In this document: piece after piece, positions 28,701-38,800 of the stretch
How positions within the stretch are numbered: the first letter of the stretch is position 1
Layout: the number at the start of each line of letters is the position of its first letter
Assembly: GCA_026929865.2 (NCBI GenBank)
Contig: CM049398.1
Coordinates: forward strand, 24,733,001 to 24,797,000
Origin: Hyperoplus lanceolatus
Lineage: Eukaryota; Chordata; Actinopteri; Uranoscopiformes; Ammodytidae
DNA length: 64,000 nt
Reading direction: 5' to 3'
Position numbers and translations under genes: made by a program
The notes under the pieces: generated by a model
The model's input: the letters and a program-made list of their open reading frames with translations, nothing else
What the model was told of the DNA's origin: nothing
Database searches by the model: none

Positions 28701-31182
28701 TGTTGTGGGAGAGCCAAATATGTGAGTATGTTAAAATATGAGTGGCACTTAAAGAGCCTTTAATAGGGTAAATAAAGAGTATATATCCAGCTGGATGAGC
28801 ATGATTTCATCGCTCTATTGTTAACTAAACAAACTGGGTGCCAGTTCATCTGTCACTTGTGTTCTCCAGTGTTAAGCCTTATTAAATCCTGATGTTGCAT
28901 ATTTGTGGGAACTTTTATAATGAGCAGCATTCTTTAGGCCAGAAGTGTTGAAGTATGTGAAACCTCCCGCGGCATAGAATGAATAACATCATGTTACCTG
29001 AAACAAAGAGTGTGGCAGAAGTAACCAAGGCGTGACCAGTTCTGTGTTTTATCACTGTAACGGTGTAGGGTGAATGTACAAGTTAAAGTTGCCACAAGGA
29101 ACTTTCAGGAACATTTGGAAATAAGCTGCAGTGTTTTTATGTCACCAGCACTTAATAATGGTAATATGATGATGGTGAAGCATTTATGATCATCAGAGTA
29201 AAACATTTGAATGTTTCATTCAACATTTAAAAGTTCCACGTAGGAGGTTTAAATATTTTTGTCAGTAGTTTCACTCAGTCCAAACATGCACCCCACCCTT
29301 CACCCAAACTGCTACGATACGAAGCGGAAGCGCTAACATAGTTGTTTTTGATATAATATAAAGGAATTTTAATAGGACTGATGGTTATGAAACATTTCCT
29401 AACATAGAACATTTAAGTTTAGTCAGATAAATAGCAGAACACAATAACTGGAGCTGTGAGGGTTTTACAGCAGTAATAACACAAATAAAATCCAGCCATG
29501 GGTCTCTGTATATCTGAAGTTGAGTGTCTCCAACATGTTTGGTCAGCGGCCTCTCTGAGGTCCCAGGATTGTCCCTACAGTGGAGCAGAGCTGTCCTGCC
29601 TGGACCCACGCTGGCTTCATGACTTTCCCCAGAGACCCTGCTGCCAGTGTCACCTGGGCCCTGGACACACCTGTGGTAGGTTGTGGTTCCGGTGGAGAGA
29701 TTAAATGCTACTACAACTGTATCAAAACACTGAGGACTGGAAAGAAAGTTGTAAATTCAGTAGTATACTGTAAATTGAAATGTGTGTGTGTGTGTGTGAC
29801 GTTCAGGTCCAGTACACCTGATCCCATCTCTTTGCTGCGATGAGAGCTGCAGTCTGGGACGCAGCCAGGACAACAGCCCTTTCCAGTCCCAGATGAGCCT
29901 CAGTTACAGGTGAGGAAATTGGGAAATTATGAATATGAACAAATTTTATGTCAGAAAAATGTGTATAAAAAGAAGTTATGGCAAGATGATGATTTCTATA
30001 GCTCAGCTGGTCCCAAATGCATAGAAAATAATACTTTGTATGATAGAACAGGAAAGGTAGAAAAAGGTTATTGTGGTCTTTAATGTGAACTTCAGTTTTT
30101 GGTACCCCTACACTTAACCTGGTGATAAGCAGGCATATAAACACCATACAGCCTTTTCTTTTCTGTGGACATCATTTACCATGGTTAATTATATTCTTTG
30201 AAGGGCTGAGACATCTATCTGTAATTAAATAAACACGACAGGGTGTGGTGGTGAACAGAGATTCACAGTGGGATAACAACAGATGTCCTTATTACGTTGC
30301 CCAGGAATACAAACCAGGAGGAGGGCACCCCGATGGGAGGACGTCCAGAGTCCACCTGCATAGAAGCTGGTGGGACGAGGGGCGACTCAGAGCCGGCTGA
30401 GAGTTTGCAGCTGCCTCAGTGCAACACAGAACCTGCAGCAAGCCTGGAGGTGGAGGAGGAATATGGGGATGAAGAGGAAGAGCGAGAGTGCAAGTCGAGG
30501 GAGAATTCCCCCGAGAAGGCCAGACAGAGCTACAGTAAAGCTATGACAGATGCACTGCTTCCCACACAGCTCCCATCAAGTCAGGAAGGTGAGGCGACAT
30601 TTTGCTCTCACACATCGATCAATGTTTAATGAATTATTCATATGGCAGGATTTTTTTCAGACAAAACTGCTTATCACTGGATCAGTCTGCCTCATGAACT
30701 TTTAACTAGGAGTGTTAAGCCACTCCCTTTTTTGTATTTGAAATTAGTTGTCTCAAAGCAAACAGTATCAAACAAAGGGGGAAAGAATGCGAGGGAAAAC
30801 TACAAAGAAGAAGAAAAACCTGTCCTCTTTCAATCTGGAAAACAGAGAATATATGAAATATATATTATGGACCACCTGAGAGTTAATGTTTCAGATGTCA
30901 CTGTAATTTACTGATTCATCCAGACTTAGAGAAAATCTGTTAGAGAAAATTCAACTCTCAAACTGCTGAATGTAATTTACTGTTGGGCTCTCTTTTTCTG
31001 GCCTGGGGCATTGCTGTGTGTATGTGTGTGTGTGTCCATGAAGAGCAGCTGGTAAAAGAATCAAGAGATACCACAAGTTGTTTGATGTAGACAAGACTAT
31101 CCTGTTTTAAGCCGGCTCTGGGTAGATATGTTACTAATCACTGCGTGTCTGTGTTCCTCTTCCTACTCTCTCTCCAGGATGA
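13956..31182 (+). CDS. tnfrsf19: tumour necrosis factor receptor superfamily member 19 (TROY)
   Basis: TROY is a type I membrane receptor that signals through TRAF adaptors to JNK, marks epithelial and neural stem cells, and in neurons can replace p75 in the Nogo receptor complex. Coding exons are 13956-14021, 14803-14916, 21777-21955, 22104-22189, 27862-28026, 29547-29675, 29807-29909, 30305-30588 and 31178-31182. They join in phase to 1131 nt, 376 residues, against roughly 420 in mammals. Visible parts are the signal peptide (residues 1 to about 22), cysteine-rich domains (about 30-149), one membrane helix (about 169-192), and a cytoplasmic tail with a conserved CCQC segment and an acidic stretch. 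The ATG at 13956 has A at -3 and G at +4. The CRD block including GECGFGYGED-like sequence and GDPPPPYEPHC is diagnostic for TROY. Confidence 0.93.
14025..14800 (+). other. tnfrsf19: tnfrsf19 intron
   Basis: No gene is visible. Positions about 14390-14620 resemble the 3' end of an old retroelement (ending CTCATTAAAGTTTCTTG), but I cannot name the family. Confidence 0.4.
14803..14916 (+). CDS. tnfrsf19: tnfrsf19 exon: first cysteine-rich domain
   Basis: It encodes ETRECREQEYKDRFGNCKPC and KQCDAGQELSK, matching the first CRD of TROY. The donor is the weak GTTGGA, but the junction residue and phase fit the next exon exactly. Confidence 0.85.
14920..18985 (+). other. tnfrsf19: tnfrsf19 large intron, left part
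   Basis: The intron of 6.9 kb holds one reverse-oriented SINE (15856-16047) and no supported exon. A C-run with CACCACC repeats lies near 18381-18405. Confidence 0.5.
15856..16047 (-). mobile_element. tRNA-derived SINE, minus orientation
   Basis: Read on the minus strand it begins GGGTGCGCTCGTGGTGTAGT, has an A-box-like TGGTGTAGTGCTTAAAG and a B-box-like GGTTCAAAT, then a body with TTCTCTGTGTGACATTCCCC and CTGTCTCTCCACACTATCGA. The body is shared with the better preserved copy at 62804-62996. An imperfect flanking repeat (CTGAATGTTAT and CTGAACATTAT) may be the target duplication. Confidence 0.8.
19065..19757 (+). pseudogene. L1-type reverse transcriptase, palm and thumb fragment
   Basis: This open segment contains RGTRQGCPLSPLLFAIAIEP, the catalytic-site variant YTDDLLLF (usually YADD in L1), and the fingers/thumb motif LSYLGVCFTRNFKNLF. 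The frame stops at WNGKQ and then continues in another frame, so one small indel separates it from the next segment. Upstream of it the catalytic-Asp motif KAFDRVEW is visible in a different frame. Confidence 0.82.
19744..20631 (+). pseudogene. L1-type LINE C-terminal domain fragment
   Basis: It continues the element after a frameshift with RKAFLQRPKQTGGMALPNFQ, YYWAANIRSL and the zinc-knuckle-like start PTCDSCKSA. It ends early at ALHF, just where the conserved HxxW block would follow, so the terminus is deleted. Confidence 0.8.
20910..21770 (+). other. tnfrsf19: tnfrsf19 large intron, right part
   Basis: AT-rich sequence without a recognisable element or exon. Confidence 0.5.
21777..21955 (+). 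CDS. tnfrsf19: tnfrsf19 exon: central cysteine-rich domains
   Basis: It encodes ECGFGYGEDTRCVPCRSSRF through KCKPCLDCGLINRFQKGNCS to CGDCLPG, nearly identical to mammalian TROY over this span. Acceptor is CCCATCAG and donor GTGAGA. Confidence 0.96.
22104..22189 (+). CDS. tnfrsf19: tnfrsf19 exon: last cysteine-rich segment
   Basis: It encodes YYRKTKLSGFQDMECIPCGD and PPPPYEPH, the highly conserved juxtamembrane end of the ligand-binding region. The final Cys codon is split across the intron. Confidence 0.96.
22195..27855 (+). other. tnfrsf19: tnfrsf19 intron before the membrane exon
   Basis: This 5.7-kb intron contains a (TC)n microsatellite and one copy of a roughly 60-bp segment duplicated in the next intron (27097-27157). 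I see no supported exon. Confidence 0.5.
25690..25757. repeat. (TC)n microsatellite
   Basis: An uninterrupted run of over 30 TC dinucleotides. Confidence 0.98.
27862..28026 (+). CDS. tnfrsf19: tnfrsf19 exon: transmembrane segment
   Basis: It encodes the stalk (SGRVNLVPLPAVVTSPRD), the membrane helix (ALAAVICSALATVLLALLVL, then CVIYC) and the basic stop-transfer KRQLLEKKPS. Confidence 0.96.
28030..29540 (+). other. tnfrsf19: tnfrsf19 intron after the membrane exon
   Basis: It contains the second copy of the duplicated segment (28893-28952) and no coding signal. Confidence 0.5.
29547..29675 (+). CDS. tnfrsf19: tnfrsf19 exon: proximal cytoplasmic tail
   Basis: It encodes SLRSQDCPYSGAELSC and RPCCQCHLGPGHTCG, corresponding to the SLRSQD and CCQC segments of mammalian TROY. 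Acceptor is TTGGTCAG and donor GTAGGT. Confidence 0.9.
29807..29909 (+). CDS. tnfrsf19: tnfrsf19 exon: cytoplasmic tail
   Basis: It encodes PVHLIPSLCCDESCSLGRSQ and a serine-rich continuation to SLSYR. The PxxLIPSxCCxExCS pattern matches mammalian TROY. Confidence 0.88.
29912..30303 (+). other. tnfrsf19: tnfrsf19 intron
   Basis: Nothing recognisable apart from the splice sites. Confidence 0.5.
30305..30588 (+). CDS. tnfrsf19: tnfrsf19 exon: distal cytoplasmic tail
   Basis: It encodes a poorly conserved, acidic tail (EVEEEYGDEEEERECKS) ending LLPTQLPSSQE. Acceptor is TTGCCCAG and donor GTGAGG. The end resembles the mammalian TQTSLQ terminus. Confidence 0.8.
30592..31176 (+). other. tnfrsf19: tnfrsf19 last intron
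   Basis: Nothing recognisable apart from a short GT run near 31015-31035 and the pyrimidine tract of the last acceptor. Confidence 0.5.
31178..31182 (+). CDS. tnfrsf19: tnfrsf19 terminal coding exon
   Basis: After acceptor TCTCTCCAG only two bases complete a Gly codon, and TGA follows at once, giving the end QEG. As I remember it, a mammalian TROY isoform ends QEA in the same way. The following frame +1 stays open to 31269 (see findings). Confidence 0.65.
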
Positions 31183-31895
31183 CATGGATTCTTTGGCTGG
31201 TGTTCCACCCTTGAACCACCCTGGGCTCAACAACAGCCGCGGCCAGATCCCATATCAAATTACTCACTAGCCGCCTCTTTGAAAATGCCTGCCGCTGACC
31301 TCAGAGGCCCTCGTCAAAAAGTCCAAACAGAATATGTACATACATGCAAACAAAAGCACTGCTGAGGAATAGCAAAGCATAAGGGCAAAGGCACAGACAC
31401 ACACACAGACACACACACAGAATGTGAACTTGTTGGCCCAGAAGGTGAAATCGAATGAAGTTCAAACGTCAAGGAGTATTGACTTATTACCGTGGAGCAC
31501 AGTGATTCAAAGTGAGCATCTGCTCTGCCTTGAAAATGTCTTGCATCTTCAAATGTAGGAGAACATGGACTGTACCACTGATCTAGCACCTGGTGTTATG
31601 AAGCTTTTGTGTGTAAAGGTAACAGTTGTATTATTTTGAGGTGTGAAGACATTTGTCAAAAGTGATTATGTTGCACATTGAAGACAATCTTGAAATGGAA
31701 CAAGTTAAGACGAGGAATGTTTAAGTGATAAAATGTATTGTAGATACTGTAAAATATTAAATAGGTCAATATTTTTGTAACATAGACATGACTGACAATA
31801 CGTTTGCTTTTCTTCCCCCAGTTATAGTGTTGATGGTTGTGCATAGTCACCTCCACATATTGTTTTTTGTAAATAAACCACTTGAACAAGTTTAC
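31183..31895 (+). other. tnfrsf19: tnfrsf19 3' untranslated region
   Basis: AT-rich sequence after the stop runs to a canonical AATAAA at 31872-31877; cleavage is expected about 15-25 bases later. Confidence 0.7.
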
Positions 31896-31899
31896 ATAC

Positions 31900-33210
31900 T
31901 AAGGAATTGATTTGATCAAATCTTTGAGCTCATGAAATTAAGGGATTTTAGAGAATTGGTACTCAAGTTAGAAATAACAGTCAATTCCTCAGAGAATTTT
32001 ACAGTTTGGTTTAAGATCCAAACACGCAGAAACCTACACTTCCTATAATATCCATTTATCCTTACATTCTTGAAAAAGAACATAAATCCGCAATGAGTAT
32101 GATCATTAGTTGCAGCGCTGCAACTCAACTGTCTTTTTCTCTGAATCATAGCTGCCTTCTAAACATAAGAGTCATCAGTATAATGCAACTCAACAGCACC
32201 CCACACTGTAGCCACTAAAACTAAACATAACCTTCACGTGGGCACAATTTATTGCAGGACTGTTGCATTAGTTTCAGTTGTACTTCATCTGGCATCCGAC
32301 TGTGATACTATACAACTGAGTAGTACTCCTTATGACAAGTAACCTTAAATAGGCACTATGTAACGTTGGGTGTGTCAGAGAAGTGAAAATGTTCTAAACC
32401 TAAAGGTACATTCTCATAACTGAATAAACTAACTTCCTCATAGGAAATTTGGATCCCTGGAACACTGTTCTATGTTAGAAAAGCTACATTAAAAGTTACT
32501 GTTTCACTGTTCACAGGGCCCAAAGTTTTGTTCACATACATATTCTAGTCTTACATTTGGTTCCAGGTGCCTCAAAATCATTTGTTTTGATTAATGATAG
32601 AATAATTCAATACTAAAGATTACATGTGAATATGTTTTGTAAACTAGCTGTAGGCTCTGCAAATGTAAACAAACACCCTCCTCTGTAACTGCATTGTGCA
32701 CCTTTCAAGATGCGTTACATTTGTGAAGTGCTACTTTAAGTATAATGAAACGCTTTACTAACATGGTATCTAAATTCAACTGAAGTGAGTATCTGCTGAT
32801 ATTATTGCCTCAGGTTCAACTGGAATTAGATCACAGAGACCAAATCAGATCTGGAATGACAAAGTCACGTTGGAGACACTTCACATCCAGACTGCTGTGT
32901 TGCAGCCTCTGTGTGGTTAGAGCCACCCAGCACGCACAATCTTACAACCAGGGAAATCTGCTCCTCGCCGCCCGCCTCGGGTCTAATATCTGAGCGAGGC
33001 AAGCAAAGACATTGTTGCATGGAGCAGCTGTTTGCATGTGTTGAAACATACAGTCTGTCGATGGGGAAAACACCTTTAGAAAACCAAGCAACAAGAGGCT
33101 CTGCTTTATAGTGTTGTTTGATTTGCTTTGACAGTTTGAAGTAAAAAGTAGAAAATATTTTTTTTTTAAATGTACACATTCCACATGTCTACACTGTGCT
33201 ACAACGGCTG
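31900..33210. other. intergenic region downstream of tnfrsf19
   Basis: No gene or named repeat is seen. Confidence 0.45.
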
Positions 33211-33215
33211 AGTTG

Positions 33216-33829
33216 TTAAAGCGGACCTATGATGCTTTTTGACTTTTATGACCTATAAACGTTGTTATGATGATTCATAGTCATGCTTAACCATACTAAA
33301 TTATCAAATAATGACTTGCATGCATTTCGACGTATTCCCTGCTGACCGTCTGGGGTGTCTGTGCAGAGCACTAAACACTATTCTAGCCAGTCGAGAAGTC
33401 ACGGTCTACCCTTTCATAATTTGTGACGTCGCATAAAACTTTGTGAAGTCACCACGCGGATGTTTCCATGTATGGTAATGCTGTCACTTCCCTGTTCGCG
33501 TCTGCCTCGCGCCCTTATAGGTCCATGCTCGCGCTTCCCGCCACTGAAAGTGTTCCGGAAGGAAGGTAACCAATCACAACGGAGTGGGGTTTGCAGGAGG
33601 GGGGGGGACGGGAGCGGAGATCGCCGAAGCACAGGCGGAGGGAGCGGAGATGCCCGAAGCACACACACTCAAGTGTTGACAGGACGTGCTGGATCGCCAA
33701 AATAAGCGCTAATAAGAGCTTCCCGAAAATCTACATAGTTTTTTGTGATGTGATTCGTGTCAGGTTGCTCTATAGCAGTGTAAAACAAGAAATTAAGACC
33801 AGAAAAGTAGTATAATAGGTCCTCTTTAA
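33216..33829. mobile_element. TTAA-flanked MITE (piggyBac-like ends)
   Basis: The left end reads TTAAAGCGGACCTATGATGC and the right end, inverted, reads TTAAAGAGGACCTATTATAC. The terminal repeats match at 16 of 20 positions and lie at TTAA on both sides, the target site of piggyBac elements. The 614-bp interior is GC-rich with a short direct repeat (GGAGCGGAGAT) and no transposase, so it is non-autonomous. Confidence 0.75.
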
Positions 33830-33869
33830 GACAATCCAGATCAGAAATGACAAAAAGAAAACTAGAACT

Positions 33870-34920
33870 GCAAGCAGTTGTGAACAGGGGCCAAGCCTCC
33901 CACGCGACTCGGGATCGGGTGTCGTCGTCCGCGGCGCCGGCCCCTCGCTTCACAGAATCTGGGGATGTAAAGTTTTTGAATGTGGGATGTTTGGTTAGGG
34001 AGTTATAGACCAAAAGGCAAAAAAATCGCAGAGAAAGATGCTGAAGTGTGTTTTTGGTGCCCCCTTTTGGAGCAATATAAGGAAAAAGTAGAACCAACCT
34101 GAGAACCATAGGACAAACACATGTGAATTTTGGTGTTAATAAGATGAATCGTTTTGGATTTAGGAGCAGTTTGGTACAAGGTAGCTTATGTGCAAATCTT
34201 TAAATCGCTACCGTTTGGTCTTCCGATGGTCGTAGAAAAATTCTTTAATCTACTTTTGCTCGTGGGAGTCGGTAGAGCATAATGCTTTTGGTTTCGTCCA
34301 AATCGGGCAAAAACTGTAGGAGGAGTGTGTTTTGGTGACTGACACAGTTTTTGCGATGTAGCGAAAAAAATTCCCATACGCAAATGGGCGTGGCCTATCT
34401 GAAAAGATGCAGCTGACTTGTGGGCATCTGTGGATATAAAGTTTTTGACAGTGGGATGTTCGGTGTGGAAGTTATAGCCCCAAACGCGTTTTCTTTGCTT
34501 TTTGTGGTTTTGGCGCCCCCTATGGATGACATTTGCAAAACTACGTTAGATAGAAAGATGCAGCTCAATGTACCAAACAAGTGGATGTCAAGTTTTTGAA
34601 TGTGCGATGTTCGGTTGGGGAGTTATAGCAAAATCAAATTGTCAACCTCTCCATTGTAAAGACACTTTTTTGAATTTTCCCGCCTAAACACTTAGGAAAT
34701 GGCGAAAACAGGCAAAAAAATTGAAAAACTCTTTTTTTTTAATAAGTCCCGCCCAGAAAGGAATTTCTTGCCCATATTTTTGCCATAGGCTCAGGTATGC
34801 CCCATGATAGTCTCCCTTCAGTTTCAAGAAAATCCTCTTTTTTTTTTTAAGGAATTTTCGCAAATCTTTAAAGCGCTACCGTTTGGTCTTCCGATGGTCG
34901 TAGAAAAATGATTTTGCTCT
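33870..34920. repeat. unclassified internally repetitive element
   Basis: It starts near GAACTGCAAGCAGTTGTGAA and contains three diverged copies of a block with AAGTTTTTGAATGTGGGATG followed by GGAGTTATAG (33961-34010, 34430-34480, 34581-34630). There are also two near-identical copies of a 50-bp block, GCTACCGTTTGGTCTTCCGA (34191-34240 and 34860-34909). No protein is encoded. Dispersed repeats of this style occur in fish, but I cannot name the family. Confidence 0.7.
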
Positions 34921-34924
34921 GACG

Positions 34925-35490
34925 TTGCTCTGCAAAACGCGGTCCCAGGCCCTTCTCGGGCTTGGCCCCCTAAAAAAAAGAGAGCAGTCTTTCTCTTTGC
35001 GCTGACCTCCACCTCCTCCTTCCCCCTCAGAGCTCCTGACAGACAAAACAGATGGAGCAGTATTAATTGAAAGCCTAAACAATGAGCACATGACAGGAAG
35101 AGCAGATTAAGTATTCTTCCTCACGCTGATTTGATCAGGAAAAAACAACGCTCTGCTAATATCTGAGCTGAGAATGGATATTTAACCAGTTGTGGGATTC
35201 TTGAATTATAGAGAAAGGCACATGGCATAATTAAAAACCACTAACAGTTGAACTTAGTGAAATTCATTATTTATATTATGTTATATTATAAAGTACAGTT
35301 GTCTTAAGTTTTAAACAAAGTTCAGTGCTGACAATTTACTGTTTAATCTGTTAAATACTAAAGAATTGTGATTTAAGGGTGTCTTCTAGAGCATTGATAA
35401 TGTGTATGTGAATGTTAGTTTCCCATAATCTGCAAGAATCAATATTTAGGGATAACCAGGACTTTTGGTAGCATGTGTAATTCTTACCAT
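34925..35490. other. intergenic region between tnfrsf19 and mipep
   Basis: No gene or recognised repeat is seen. Confidence 0.45.
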
Positions 35491-35496
35491 ATTACC

Positions 35497-35502
35497 TTTA
35501 TT
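35497..35502 (-). terminator. mipep: putative mipep polyadenylation signal
   Basis: AATAAA on the minus strand, 223 bp after the mipep stop codon. It is the first canonical signal I find downstream of the stop. Confidence 0.45.
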
Positions 35503-35724
35503 GACATTAATATTAGCCAGATATATCAAATAAGTCAATGTGACTTTAAGAGAGACCAGCAATATTTAAACAATAACAAATCATTTACAGACAATTTAAA
35601 AAAAATTAAAGATGAATGAGAACGACAACCCCCTGTTGCCTTGTCTTTATGCCTCTTGGCAAGAGCATGACAAGTGCTCTCTTCCCTCTGTAAAGGGTTT
35701 AAGCCATGTCGCTACAGGCTTCCT

Positions 35725-35825
35725 TCAGGATTCAGAGTCCATGATGAAGGTCTCGAAGTTCGGGTTGAGCTCGGACACAAGGGCATCCACAAAGTCTTCA
35801 ATGGTAGGTTGCCTCTGCAGCATCC
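35725..35825 (-). CDS. mipep: mipep terminal exon
   Basis: It encodes [20 protein letters not shown] and [13 protein letters not shown] followed by TGA. It is separated from the previous exon by an unusually long 11.2-kb intron. Confidence 0.94.
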
Positions 35826-38800
35826 CTGTCACAAAAACACAAGGTAGCAGGTTATAGAGTGTGTGTGTGTGTATAGGAATAAAAGCTCTGGCTGGGCACT
35901 GGGATGAACTGGTCCATTACTCTCTCGTGCTTAATTTTTTACGATCAAATGCTTAGTGGTTTTACATAACAGAGCACTCTGGAGAAATAGAGGGATATAT
36001 TTAAAAATCATTTTAAAGCAAGTGAGGTTGTTAACCTAAATTAAGCCAAAATCCAATTGAGTGCCTTGATGCAAGCTTCTGCTCCTTAGAATTTTTTTAT
36101 TATTATTATTTTTTATTAATATTCTTTCGGACAATTCCACACAATACACAATTATCTCTTTTACATCATACTTTGTGTTGTCCGAAGGGTGACGGAAGAA
36201 GCCAAAGGCTTATCAGGTCCCGCCCCCATTTTCACCAGATTCAGATACACATTTACTGTTACAGAAAAAAAAAAAAAAGAAAAAACACAATTTTGTTGTT
36301 GTTTTTGTTTTGTTTTTGATGATTTTGCTATTTTTTTTGTTAAGCAGCTGCAGTCCAATACACAGTCAATTTCCAATCTCATTATTCATTGACCTTGCAC
36401 AACTGACATGCTTTCCATTTTCCCAATGAATTTTAATTACTCATCGTTATCCTCTCTTTCCACTGTAGCCATTTTTACGATGTGTCCTTTTATATCAGCG
36501 ATGTCTCCTTTGATATCAGCGATTCCAGAGATTTCTCCTTTGATAGCTGTGATGTCTCCTTTGATAGATGCAATACCTGATACAATTTTTGCTATCCCCT
36601 CCCGAACAGCAGTAATAGCCTGTTTTGTTCGATCCATATCTTTTGACGCTGTACATCTTCCATCTCTCCCTTCCGCTTGTGCAACAATGAGTTTCTTCAG
36701 TTTGCGATACTGGACATACAAAGCAAATCCCAAAGCAAGCATCCCCACCGTCATGCCAGCGAAGATGTATACATCTTCGACATCCTCAATGTCCAATGCA
36801 GCCAGGCAAACCACTTTCCATTCTTTTTTCAGCTATCCTGTGCGTAACCCGACAAGAAGGTGTCATCTGGACACGGTACCTCTCCAGCTCCTGCTTTTCT
36901 GGTTGAAAACACACGGTCAATGGCATTTAGAGACAAATTTAGCAGTTCCATGATCAATCTACTTGCTGCAGCTTTTAAGATCCGTTCTGCTCAGTTCTGA
37001 TTTTCTGTGACAATGCAGAGTTTGTTTTGCCCTTATATTGTGGCCTTTTCAATTTCTTATCTTGTAGTCCAAAAACATCTGCAAAAGTATTCAAACCGAC
37101 CTCTATTATTCGTTACAATAATGTTACGATAGTGACATTCACCTTGTGCTCAGCTTATTAGCAAGCCCAATGTGCTCAGCTTTCAGTCTGTAATTTTCCA
37201 TAATTTTTGAGACATAATTTTTTTTGAAATGTGCTCTTATTCCATAAAACACCATCATTGATATAGTTTCAGATTTCGAAGGGTTTTCTTTTTACATTTG
37301 TGGATCTTCTAAGTTTAATTTCTCATTAATATAGTAACTGAAATGTTGCATTCTAAATAGTGTTTTGTAAAGTGAACATATATAAAGTATTGCAACGTTT
37401 GGACAACAAAACTCACTTTTTTCATTATATCCAATCATTAAAGACAGTGTGCAGCACACTCACACATTCTGCCTATACTGAATAAAACTAACCTTTGTGG
37501 ATATCTTTAACAGGCCTCAGATGGTGATGACATGACTGCATGTAATAAAACAAAGCTATGAAGTTCTCAACATCTTCTCTTTAACAAAACTAAAAAAAAC
37601 TAATACATTGTCTACATTTTAAAGTGCTTTATAGGGGGTTGATACTGAGCTCACATTGCTCGTTACACCAGACTTGGTTAGTGCCGTAGAGCAAATATGA
37701 CTGTGCGGCCGGTGAGCAAGCCCTGGGAATGTCTGTCTGTGTTTTGAGAGCCTGTCTGCTAGCTCATGCATGGAGGACTCCCTTGCTCTCTTTACAATTC
37801 AGCTGCACGCCTGCTTTGAAGTCAGTTCATTTCCCCTTGTGTAGCTGCCAATGTAAATAGGCGCTCTCTCCCCCTCCCCCCTCTTTCCTGCATGGGTCAC
37901 CTCCAACGCGCACACACACACACACACACGCACGCACGCACGCACACACACACTCACACGCATGTCTGCACAGGCATGTATGAATGGAAATGTTAAGAGT
38001 TTCACACAGCGACCCTGAACGCATGGACACACAGAAAGATATGGACAGTCAAACACACACATATACACACAAGAGTCTGTATTGCTGCCATCCTGAAACT
38101 GGCAAAGCAGGTAGACACCGAGTACAGTGAATCGCCTTGCATGAGAGCGTCAGAGAAGGGATTATCATCTCCTTTTACCCACCAGTAGCACCCTGCCCCA
38201 TAGCTAGAAGATGATACCAGCATACAAGGGTCCCTAACGCACCACAACCGCAAGGCCCCCGGTTACAAGACATGACATCATGAGAGCCATGATTTCCAAC
38301 CATTAATGATAGCCCTGATTAAAAGAGCTGCAGGATTATTTTGCTGTGACCAGTGTTGACATCTGTGGCAGTTGATGGGCCGCATTAAAGAGGAGACCGA
38401 CATGTTATGAACAGCTCAAGCTGCATTAACAGGTGTAAATAGACAGGATACCCATGGTAGCTTATCAAGTTGCACCTAAATCCATTTTCAGAGAGTTGGC
38501 ATTGCGAGGAAAAACAAGTTACAGAACTGTTAAATGCTACAGTGTTTTTATTTCCATCCCTGAATTTCAATCCCAGATAAAGTCATATTGTGAGGGGTGA
38601 AATGAGACATATTCAGCTCACTACCCCTGCAAAGGACAGCTAGGTCTGATGAGAAAGAAAAAAAAAGACTACAGTCTTGCTAGCAGCTCTGTGGAGACAT
38701 CAGCGTGCTTACATGCTGACCCTGACAAACTTGACACGCTAGGTGGACACAGGCCCTAAATGATGTATTAATCGAGTCCAGTTAATACACAGCCTAGGCT

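Noticed and set aside
33669-34109. 146-codon minus-strand frame
   Set aside because: It spans the junction between two unrelated repeats and has no protein motif.
36408-36953. 181-codon plus-strand open frame
   Set aside because: It is antisense to the minus-strand unknown frame and consists of the mirror of its heptad repeats; it has no homology or splice context of its own.
37799-38253. Cys/Val-rich minus-strand frames
   Set aside because: They are translations of the CA/CACG repeat and neighbouring low-complexity sequence.
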